In this document: piece after piece, positions 14,901 to 26,900 of the stretch | Layout: every line of letters begins with the position of its first letter | Position numbering within the stretch: the stretch's first letter is position 1 | NCBI RefSeq assembly: GCF_037975245.1 | Contig: NC_092574.1 | Coordinates: forward strand, 13,668,713 to 13,730,712 | Direction of reading: 5' to 3' | DNA length: 62,000 nucleotides | From: Apostichopus japonicus | Taxonomy: Eukaryota; Echinodermata; Holothuroidea; Aspidochirotida; Stichopodidae | Translations under genes and position numbers: made by a program | The notes under the pieces: model-generated | Seen by the model: only the letters and a program-made list of their open reading frames with translations | What the model was told of the DNA's origin: nothing | The model's database searches: none

Positions 14901-17900
14901 AATAATCATAACATGAGATCCCACTTCCCCTTTAAAGAGGTTTGCCTCTCCTTTTCCAAGAAAGTATTCATCACATGTATGTAAAGGACACTTTTCAAGT
15001 GAGTAAAGTAGATTTTGCTTTTAGGTCTATGAATATGAAATTTGTCGACTGGTGGAATTTAAGAAATGAAACTGCAGTTTGCTGCATATGGTATTTTTAA
15101 TATTGAGCAGCATTTGATAAATTGACCCACGGTCATCAGAAACAGCAGCTTTAAATAAAGAACCACTGTTGTTAACTGATAGTGCTCGGAATTTATCATT
15201 TGGTCTGTACACAGAAGGTTCAGTATGGTTATGATCTAGTACAGTATCTGGTACTTCATCACCATATCCCATGTCTGGTTGTAATGTTATGTTTGCTATG
15301 AATGAGATGAGTAGGACTATATACGGTAGTGTTTACCACGTGTGTATGGCAAGCCATGTGGGACAAACACTGCATAATATATCCGCGTATTAATTGGAAT
15401 TTATACGCGTATTAATTGGAATATATACGCGTATATATTATTAGCCAATCATATGGCTTAAATATATCCGCGTATTAATTCTAATATACTGTATATACAC
15501 GTATTAATTCGAATATATACACGTATTAATTCGAATATATACACGTATTAAATAGAATACATATGGGGATTAAATCCAATATATGCACGGATTAATTAGA
15601 ATATTCACGAAAAAATATTTCCGCTCTTGCTGTGTACATATACCAACGATAAATGTTTTGGCGGGCTCGCGAGATCGCTTCAAAAAGCAAAACTTTACAC
15701 ATGTACAATTAATACGCGTATATATTCGAATTAATACGCAGATATATTATGCGGTGTTTGTCCCACATGGCTTGTCATACGTGTGCAGAATTGTATTAGA
15801 GACTTGGATGCATATATGTGTCTGTCTGTGTGTGTGTTGTTACAGTATCATCGCTTAATTGTAGTTTTTCTTGTACACTTACGTACACATTTATCAGTGT
15901 TGTGTGTTAGAGAGCTCACTTTAATACCCTCTATATACAATAATAATATAATAACTAGTCTAATATAGTTTCAATACAGCGCTTGAAAATTGAATTGAAT
16001 AATAGAATCTGAAGACCTAATTTCAATGGGAGGGAGTTCAATAAAAGTGGTGCAGCATTCAGAAAGTTTAATACCCTATACAATACCCTATACAATAGTA
16101 CAAAATACTTACATACCCTATACAATAATAATAATAACTAGTCTTATATAGCGCAGACTCCAACAAAAGTTGTCCAATGCGCTTTACGGGTGCATGTACA
16201 AAAACTAATAGAGTTGAGGGAAAAGAAAAGTTTCAATACAGCGCTTGAAATTGAATTGAATAATAGAATCTGAAGACCTAATATCAATGGAAGGGAGTTC
16301 AATAAAAGTGGTGCAGCATTCAGAAAGCTAGGGTCTCGAACGATCTTGCGTACATGTGACATTGGAACCTGAAGTTGGAATTGATAACTGTTGTTTATAG
16401 TCGGATGGTATAATGCATGTACATAGTTAACTTCATTATAAAAATGCCAATTAGCATTGTAACTGAGAAACCAGAAATGAGAGAAGGAAACAAAAAAATA
16501 AAAAACCCTTAATATTATATCTGCCTGTGTTAAACTTTTAAGTTATATAATTTTTACTTCCATTATAAGGGTAAATTAATTAATTCATAAAAGTGCTTCA
16601 ATACATAAGAAGAAATTGATCAACGTTTTCTGCTTTCACCGTACAATCAAATCTTTAGCAGTTTTTCGTTGAGGCTGTGTAACTGTAGAACAATTCGTAA
16701 AGGTGGTTACAATATGACATTCTCACAAGGCACCTAACTGTCTCTCTGTGTGTAGCTACAGTACACACATATTATAACACAGTGCTGTACTGTGTGTAGC
16801 TACAGTACACACATGTACACAGTGCTGTACTTTGTGTACATACTGTAGCTACAGTACACACATATAACACAGTGCTGTACTATGTGTGTATAGCTTCAGT
16901 ACACACTATATAACACAGTGCTGTACTGTGTATAGCTACAGTACATATATAACACAGTGCTGTACTGTGTGTATAGCTACAGTACGTATATAACACAGTG
17001 CTGTACTGTGTGTATAGCTACAGTACACACATATAACACAGTGCTGTACTGTGTGTATAGCTACAGTACACACATATAACATACAGCTGTACTGTGTATA
17101 GCTACAGTACACACTATATAACACAGTGCTGTACTGTGTGTATAGCTACAGTACACACTATATAACACAGTGCTGTACTGTGTATAGCTACAGTACACAC
17201 TATATAACACAGTGCTGTACTGTGTGTATAGCTATATTACACACATATAACACAGTGCTGTACTGTGTATAGCTACAGTACACACTATATAACACAGTGC
17301 TGTACTGTGTGTATAGCTATATTACACACATATAACACAGTGCTGTACTGTGTGTATAGCTACAGTACACACATATAACACAGTGCTGTACTGTGTATAG
17401 CTACAGTACACACTATATACTGTAACACAGTGCTGTACTGTGTGTATAGCTACAGTACACACTATATAACACAGTGCTGTACTGTGTGTATAGCTACAGT
17501 ACACACTATATACACACAGTGCTGTACTGTGTGTATAGCTCTACGGTACACACATATAACACAGTGCTGTACTTGACATCACCACCATACTATCTTGTTT
17601 CACAATTGCTCTCTCTACAGTACCATTGTCTGGGGCCTCTTTCCATCTTTTCTTACCATTATACATGGAGGTAAAAACAGATCTTATATGCATTATATAA
17701 ATATACCTGATCTTGCTACCAGCACTCTGATATACTGTATCATATAATAGGGTGTCCTCCATATGTACAGCATCTTGTGTAGTTGTATAGTATAGCTCCC
17801 CATATCAGTATTCAGTCCTACAGTCTCTGTGGTGTTTTTGCTTCAAGCCTTCAAGACCTGTGTACATTTGATCCAAGGTTTCATTTCTGCATATAATTAC

Positions 17901-20900
17901 AGTACTTATCAATAATGTAATATTGTTTTATATAACATTATAGGTATTGCAGTCATGATCTATCGGGTACAACAACACTGTAGGACTACTGTCTGTTTGA
18001 ACACTTTCTTTAAGGTAGTAGAACACTAAATTATTTTGGTCAACCAGTGTTTTAAATGGGGCACAAACCTGATCATCTTCGTTGGCTTATAAATGTGACA
18101 GAAAACTTTGGGAAAAAATAACTTCACTAAAACAACAAACAAACATCTGGTTCTTTTTGGGGAGATATCATATAAAGGGTGTATCTGGGCACTGTACTTG
18201 GTGCACTAAGTACCCCCACTCTTTGACTGTTACTTGCTGCACTGAGAAGACCCACCCTTTAAACTTACTTGCTGCGCTAAGTAGACCCACTGTTTGACTT
18301 ACTTGCTGCACACTAAGTAGACCCATACTTTAGCTGTTACTTGCTGCACTAAGTGGACCCACCCTTTAACTTTTACTTGCTGCACTAAGTAGAGGTATCA
18401 TTTAACTGTTACTTGCTGCAATAAGTAGACCCACCCTTTAACTGTTGCTTGCTGCACTAAGAAGACCTATCATTTAACTGTTACTTGCTGCAATAAATAG
18501 ACCCACCCTTTAACTGTTACATGCTGCACTAAGTAGACCTATCATTTAACTGTTGCTTGCTGCACTAAGTAGACATATCATTTAACTGTTACTTGCTGCA
18601 ATAAGTAGACCCACCCTTTAACTGTTACTTTCTGCAATAAATAGACCCACCCTTTAACTGTTACATGCTGCACTAAGTAGACCCACCATTTAACTGTTAC
18701 TTGCACACTAGAAGTAGACCTATCATTTAACTGTTACATACTGCACTAAGTAGACCTACCATTTAACTGTAACTGTTATTTGCTGCACTAGAAGTAGACC
18801 CACCATTTAACTGTTACTTGCGGCACTAGAAGTAGACCCACCATTTAATTGTTACTTGCTGCACTAAGTAGACCCACCATTTAACTGTTACTTGCACACT
18901 AGAAGTAGACCTATCATTTAACTGTTACATGCTGCACTGAGTAGACCCACCATTTAACTGTAACTGTTACTTGCTGCACTAAGTAGACCCACCATTTAAC
19001 TGTTACTTGCTGCACTAGAAGTAGACCACACAAGTTCAATGTCTCAGCTTCCCATAAGGGCCTTTTTCTTTAGTCATCCTGAAGCTGCTATAAACTGTAA
19101 ATTCTGATCATTCTCAAGGACAAATAATTTCACTCCTAAGGTAATTTACCATCAAACATTTTTTGGAGAAAAGAATTTAAGTTAACTTTGTTACATAATG
19201 TCACACATACAGTATGTCAAAAGTGTGTGGTTGATGGCAGACACCCCCTTGTGTCATTTCATATTGTATTTGGTCACAACTTTTAGTGTTTAGTGAAGTG
19301 GTTTTTAAGTGCCAACTTGTTACAGATATACACATACACACCCCCACAAGTCCTTTGGGAAGGAAAATGCCATGGGTTCAATGAACACTTTCGAATTGGC
19401 AACTGCCAAATGAAATTGCCAAAATAATTGGAAAAAGAATTGAAAATCACAAGGCAGAAAGTAAGGGTAAAATGATAAATGACTTTCCACTTTAACCTTT
19501 ATTGTGTTATCTGCATATATATTGTCTTATTATTTTCAACATTCAAGTCAAGAACATTAAAACAAAGGCAGGGGGGGGGGGTTGGGGAGAGGTGTCTTTG
19601 TATCCCTTTCTGATTCAAGTTTTACTTTTCTCTCTTTCTGGCTGCTTTTCTCACTACAGGTAGGGGCCCCTCAGAATGCTGGTGCCCCTCAAAATGTAGG
19701 TGAACAAATATTATTGGCTAGAAAAAAAACTGAACCTGTCATGAACTTTCTATTATACTTTTTAGATAGGATATATGTATGATGACTTTAAAATTGCCAA
19801 CAACTCAAAAATTATTTTATAGTTTCCAAAAAAATATATGGGTACAATCATGTATTTGCTTACCGTACATCTAAAATTTGCTATTAATTGAAGTGTACCT
19901 TCTTGGCACTGCATCAAAAACGGACAACTAGGGGGTAATTTACATTGCAAAATTACATGTTTGTAGAATGATGATCAGTGAAATATAGCACTTTGTACGT
20001 AACTTGATATTTTTGAAAACATCATTACTTGATCAGAATCAGCATTTTGAGGGGCATTAAACCAGCGTTTTGAGGGTCAATAAAAACAAATATGAAAAAT
20101 TAATAAATCCATGATAGTGTAATATCAAAACTGGATTTTTACATGAAACATATAATTTTACACTAATAACACCAAAAATAAACACTAACCTCACATATTT
20201 TGTAATTTAACTACCTGTACGTTAAATAAGTTGCTCTCATTTTTATTTTAAATGTTCTGAGAAATATTTACTATTTCCCTCTACAGTATTCCCTCAATTC
20301 TATGTCCATTACATTTACTAAGATATGTACAATTCACAACATACTGCCAAAATGACTACTATATAAATGAAGATCTAATTTGGATGTAAGTTTTGCTACC
20401 TTTAAGATTTTTAACATTGTGGGTCAGTTCAACTGGGTGGGTGCTTATGGGTTGGCGCAAAATACAGTACCACACACATATAGTATAAACAAATATTAAT
20501 TACACTTTAAAGAACCTGCATCACATGTAACAGTTTCATGTAGCTGAAGAAAGAACAATCTGTTTTTAACTGTAATGATTTATATTTAACAGATAATAAA
20601 CAACTTTATCATTTGAAACTTTAATTAAACAAATAAAGCATCATCAGAAAAGACAAACTTGTAAAGGGTAATAACTAAACTATAAAATTAATCAACTTTT
20701 CATTTCACATACACATGTTTATTGATAAATGTACTTCTACATTCTTCCACATTTCACCATCCCTGGTTGCACTTCTGCTTCATACACTTCACCATAAAAT
20801 ATGGGAGCAGACTCTTTTTCCATTTCCTGTGGCATAACCTTATCTACTCCACATGGCTTCCCTAAACATCTCACACAGACTTCATCTCCCACATTTTGTA

Positions 20901-23900
20901 GAACTCTACCAATAAACACTTCTTCTTCATATTTCACCTTAACCCACATCGACACTTTCACATCCTTCATATCCAACCTTCTTAACCCCATCACATTGAC
21001 ACCTTCAACCTCGACAGCATCTACACCTTCAACCTCAACGTCATCTGCACCATCAACCTCAACCTCTTCTGCACCTTCAACCTCAATATCATCTACAGAC
21101 ATCTCTTCAACAGATGAGTCATCAACAAGAAGTCGCCAATGCACACGCTTCCCTTGTGTGCAAGCAGGCAAAATCATATCAGGCTTGACTCCATTTTCAT
21201 CTTTACATGCAGCTTTACTGCATATAATTGGGAAGCCAGCACATTCAAGCATTTAGGACACAGTTTTAACTTCTCTGCCTCACACTTGCCATCTGGTTTC
21301 AAGCAAACACAATGTGACTTGCACTTCAGAAATGTCTCTAGATTACACTGTTTCTTCAACTTATTGTCTTGTCTGGCTTTGTCCCTTGCTTCGTTCTCTT
21401 TATTCAATAACTCCACTGACTCTTATATTTGTTGTCCTTCCATGGTTCCATAGACTTGAGTTACCCTCATGTTACTTGTTACCTTTGGTTTTGGCTTCAC
21501 CTTCTTAATTGTCAGTAGTCCATCAATCTCCTCCAATGGTGTACTCTTGAATGAATCTTCAAGCTTCTGGATGGTTTCTAATGAGTTCTCCAGTTTTTGC
21601 GTATACTGTAGTACTGCTTGGTGTACTTCTTGATGCCAACTGGCGACTCAACCATTGATGTGTTGGAAGTTGATGATGAAGGTCCTGCTGTTTCATCAGT
21701 TTCATCTTGAATAACAGATGATGCTTGAAAAAATTTGTCCTTTTGCCTCCATTCAACACTCAGGCCATGGTTAGTTACACCATGGAGCTATAAACCTGGG
21801 ATTTATAGCTCCATGGTTACACCAACACGTTTTGTTGCATTTTTTATTTTTTCAAGTTTGTTTGCCCACCGTGGCCAAACATCTGCCAATGTCTTCATGA
21901 AACCATCCTTGTTGACTGTGCATTCGGCTGAAAAGAGTTCTCCCTTGCTGTTATGGTATTCACAGTGCAAATTTTGATTGATTTGGTCATGTAATTGTGT
22001 GACTCCAGTGGTATCAGGTGGAGTGATGAAAAGATGCATTTCTTTTGCTCTCAAGAACCTCAATATCAAATCTGGAACTGTGGCCATCAGAAACAATGAC
22101 AACTGGTCTTGCTACCTTCTGTGCTGCTAAGTGACGATCTAATAACTTGTACGCTGACAACAGGGATTCATGTGTTTGAGAACCACGTTCAGTTGTTGAT
22201 ATAAGAAGATTTGGAATGTTCTTGACAGCAATGTCAGGAGCCATATGTACAAGTGTAGATAGTTGAGTTAGAAGAAATCCAAAGTATTGTTAATTGTCTT
22301 TAGGATGTTTGTTGGTTACTTTTGCTCTTTTATTACTTAAGTGGGGAATATTTTTCCATTTGTTGACTGTCAATATGCCAAGGAATGGGAAAACAAAAAA
22401 AAATTTTGTAAAGGAGGTGTCATGTTTTGTATTATTCATTAGGGAAAATCAGCATTCTGAGGGGCAATACACCAGCATTTTGGGAACCTCAGTGGGAAAA
22501 AATACAAGAAACACAATCAATTTTTAATTAACTCTTAGAGAGTTTAAAATGAGTGAACCAGTCCAAATTTGTTGTTAATTCATCACGTTCCTGGAAAATT
22601 ATTAGCAAAATTGTTGACCAGCATTTTGAGGGGCAAGTGTTTTTTAGTGTGTTTTTTCTCCATGCAAAAAAAAAATCATAAAAAAAATATTTTCATGTTT
22701 GGACCCAAATGCAATCTAAGTTAATGGATAATCTTCATAATTATTCATTGTTTTACCCAGTAATGTAAAACTGGTGAGCTGTAGGTGACTTACAAAAAAC
22801 ACCTACATTCTGAGGGGCCCCTACCTGTATATACTATCGGACTTTCCCACCTCGAAACAGTTGTAAATCGGAAAATTCAACTGGTTACGATTTTAGTTAC
22901 TGTACTATCCTTAGGCAGTGGAACACATGCGTTTGTTTGGTCATGTGTCTATCATGTGCATGTTTATATCGGTGTACTATTGTATGTCATTAACATGATA
23001 ATTAATATACCTCCAGAAGGTCATTGTAGGAAGATTATATACTTTGTTGGGGGGGGGATGATTGTCGCTGAGGCGGCTAAGCTACTGTACCTGCCAGCCT
23101 ATTTAAGCCTATTGCCTTTGGTGGAGGTCAAAACTTCAATTGAAGTTTAACAGACCTGTCTTTAATGTGACAATTTTGAAATGGTATCCTCAAGTTGGAC
23201 GAATTGTACACAGCTTATAAAGCATACCTTTATCATGTTGTTGCTCCTATGCTGTACTAACACTTAAAGATGGGTGTGCTTGTTTGGTGGGAGTCAATTT
23301 AATGTGATCTTAGTCAAAGTATGTATGAAAAAGTTGTTAATCACAATATCTCTAGAATGGACCCAACGGTGTATTTCACTTAACTTTGACAAACAAATGC
23401 ATACAGTATACATTGGTGGATCCATCGTTCATGGTGGAGCTTAAAGTCAATTTGAGGTCGGGCGGACATTTTCCAATTTGAGAACCTTATTTACCTTATA
23501 AGCTCGATATGTATAGCAAGAATTAACCTTGATACTTGGTAATTGGTACGTAATTCCTACATATATACTGTAGCATATATGAAGTTGTGCCTGATCTGTT
23601 CATATTTAAACTGCAACCTTAAAGCTTTCAAAAAGTATTTCTGTGGACCCATGAAAATAAGTTTTTTTCCCAAGGATTTTGGAACATTTATGTCAGGTCC
23701 TGTATTGCTCCCAAAAGGATTTGATTTAACATTGTATTTTTGTCATTCTATTACTGGTACTGTACATTAAATATATATCTCAAGTTATTGATTTCAAAAC
23801 TATTATGGTTTTCACAGTTGTTTATAAGATTCAGTGTTTCAAATCTAACAGGTCATCCCTTTATTCAGCTTCTCAAACAAAAGAAGGAAGGCTTATTTGG

Positions 23901-26900
23901 CTGTTTTGAATGACACATGTTATTTCTTGAGGGGAAAAAGCAGCTCAGATGTAGTGAATGTTTCAACAATACCAACAGACACCATTACATCCCATTCGAG
24001 TGTATTATATTCAGTTAAAAGTTGAAAACTAATGGGTATATATGTTTTTGGTTATAATCTATTTCACTCCTTACTATTTCATTTAGTTTTTTTTGGTCCT
24101 TTCCATTTAGAACTGCAAGAAAGTAACGTCAAACTTAAACTGACAGTGGTGAACACAGTCGGATTCGGAGACCAGATAAACAAAGAAGAAAGGTTAGTTT
24201 CGTTGTCCTCGTCAGAATAGGTGAATGTCACAGGCCCTTCTTGCAATAAAAACCAGCACGCAACTCCTTTACCTGGTGTTGAAATCACTTTCTTGACACA
24301 ATTTACGGTGGTAGGGCTCGAATTCACAGGCTGCAACAATGACAGATTCAATGCTTACAAGCTCTGTAGTATCTTAAAATTCTGCAATTTGAGGCCTATT
24401 TAGGCTATAAATAAGGTTGTGCTGATAACTGCTTTAATTATTATTGTGTGGGGTTGAAAAAGGGGTAGGGGTGCAAACCTTGCCCCTTGCCCCCTCCCCT
24501 GGACACACATCTGCTAATACCTCATTGAATGTGCTGACTTCACGTGTGCTTCCACCTCCTTCTCATTCTAACATCCAAAATGTGTAGCATTTGTGACAAA
24601 AAGTTTGGCGTTCTGGAATTTCACCTTCTGATGTGTCTTTTCCATTGGAGGTATTATCAATGAAAGCTATTCTCAATCTCAAAACAAGCCACTCTTATTC
24701 CATTTTGATAATTATCTGTTGACAATTTGTTTTGTTTTTGGCATCTGTTATTCACAGCGGTTTCTCCGGTTTGCTCCTGAGATTTATTATGTTCACTTTC
24801 TGCTCGCGGTCTCGTTTTGTTGTAGTCATCTTGAGAGGCTTTTTGTCTTCATTAATATCTCTCCATGTGTAGACTATTCGGAAAGCATTCTTCTTGAACT
24901 TTGATGCCATTTTTGGTCCATACTTTTAACACCTAATTATTACATATTGAATACATATTGTAGGTTTGTTATATACAACATATATATTTACTGTTTATAG
25001 TTTAGGTGGTTCACACCTGGCTTACCTGTCTCTGTATTACCATTGCGCTTTCCAACTTCCAAAACCTTGCACAACAGGGCTTTATATAACCCTCAGTAAA
25101 AGCATTCAAAATAACTGTCGTCTCTGAAAACTGTTTCCCCCCCCCCCCCCAGGACATGAATGGTGATATCCAATGAATTTTTTGACACATTAAAACAGTG
25201 TCTGCATTTCTTCGCGGGAACGTTATGTCAAAAGTGTGGAAAAAAATTCATCAACTCTGTGAAGAACAAGTCTACTTCAATTTACAGAATGTAATGGAGA
25301 ACAAATGAAAACAGTTTTCACACACAATCGGAACGTCACAAAAAGGTTTTTTTTTTTCACATACAGAGAAGATAAAAAATTGTTTTATAGATCTAAACCG
25401 ACTTTTTCGTCCCAGACTGCTACCACCGCATTTGCGTACATCTTAACAATAATCAGAGTGGAAAATAGATGACTTCATGGATAAGAGTTGAAAGTTAAAA
25501 AAAAAAAAGATTCTTTCTATATGTGATTTACACACCAGAGAGTTTGGGCAGAAAATTTGATTTCGATTTTGAGTGGAAGTATAAAAAACCAAGATTGACA
25601 GGTGCGGTTAGTTTCATTTACGTGTTGCTTGTCATGATTTACGCCCCCTGTCTGATGTACTCCATCTCAAGACATGTTTTAGAAGGAGTCGTGAGTAAGA
25701 GGCCAGATATTCCATGGAGAACCTGCTTGCTCTCCCCTCTTGTGTATTGAAGATCTTAGGGTTAATAATGCGCTTGGCGTGAAACCTGAGAGACCTGTGA
25801 AACATGTGACGTCTCATCGGAAGACGGAGGTTGTTGGTCTAACTCGAGGGAGCTCCTCCAGGCTATTCTTGCCAGTTTTGTTGCATCGCTGAAATGAAAA
25901 GTTTACGTATTTTGACAGCAAAACTATTGCAATTTAAAAGAGCAATAGACAATTGTCATCATCATCCCTCAAAATGTTATTTACTCTTATTTTGATAAAA
26001 TGAAAGATATATTTAGATCTACTAAAATAGCAAACTTTGGTGGAATTCAATAAACTGACGGACCTGTCTCTTCACCACAACTAAACCTTTTTTGTACCAC
26101 AGATAGGCGTCCAAGTACTAACTAATACTTTAGCAATGTTGCAGTTTCTTGTTTGTGTGAATTTAGATGTATAGAGCATCTAGGCAATAGGCCCACAATC
26201 TCACTTTAATCGGACTTTAGACCCTGAAAGGCATCGGCTTGACAGTCATACTGGCCCAACCAAATACATTGCGCAAAGTAGAAGTGAAATTATGGTTGCT
26301 CTGGCCTGTCCTCCAACCAATAATTCCATTTGGCTCTTGAATAGAATTGAGAGGCGGTGATCTACAGTGTTTGATCTACCTGCTGCTGCCCCCTTCGATC
26401 CTTGTGCTGTTGTGTGATGTTGTGTTGCTGTTGTGCTGTTGTGTTGATTGCCACATACAGTACAGAATGTGATATGGTATAATGATCAGCATGTCCCATG
26501 CAATGACACTCGGTACTGTTCTGTACTAACAGTGAAAAAAATCATATTTCACTGCACTTCAAGGATTAGAAAGCTACACTTTCCCTCTGTTAGGTAGTGA
26601 AAGGATTTGAATACTAATGACTAGTTAAGAAATTCACTATCATGTAATATTCCATAAGTCGTGCCATTTTGAGTAAAATATTTTGTGGTTGTCTAAAAAA
26701 CTGTTTGTATGTGTGATGTAAATTATTACATTGACTCTATGGATAATTATTAATCTCCGAATTTGTAATACTCTCATCAGTATCAATGGATTTGTAAGCC
26801 CCTTGTCCGTATCAACGGATTTGTAACCCCTCATCCGTATTAATGGATTTGTAAGCCCCTCGTCCATATCAAAGGATTTGTAAGCCCCTCGTCCATATCA

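Larger units (their letters stand above)
19657..22827 (-). mobile_element. Pogo/Tigger-like DNA transposon, 3171 bp, decayed
   Basis: Perfect terminal inverted repeats beginning CAGGTAGGGGCCCCTCAGAA (22 bp identical) lie at both ends and are flanked by TA (19655-19656 and 22828-22829). A CAG start and TA duplication are typical of pogo/Tigger elements. After the shared TIR the left end has an extra 18-bp unit (19679-19696) before TAGGTG, which the right end has directly. Further copies of CAGCATTTTGAGGGGCA occur at 20040-20056, 22450-22466 and 22618-22635. These are likely transposase-binding subterminal repeats. The interior encodes a minus-strand DDE_1 transposase remnant. Confidence 0.9.
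11258..24110 (+). other. Septin intron 3, repeat-rich, 12.85 kb
   Basis: The longest intron in the window. In order it holds: the exon 3 relic (11480-11590), a G-rich patch (11835-11885), a GTCA-type short repeat (13549-13630), a MITE (15347-15777), a duplicated segment (15920-16330), a 45-bp-class minisatellite (16755-17570), a 38-bp-class minisatellite (18190-19025) and a pogo-like transposon (19657-22827). The remainder is AT-rich with no gene seen. Confidence 0.8.

Noticed and set aside
16936-17504. [12 protein letters not shown]-type repetitive ORFs
   Set aside because: Translation of the palindromic minisatellite, with no conserved start or end.
16755-19025. CRISPR-like arrays
   Set aside because: Units are contiguous tandem repeats without unique spacers, and the genome is eukaryotic.
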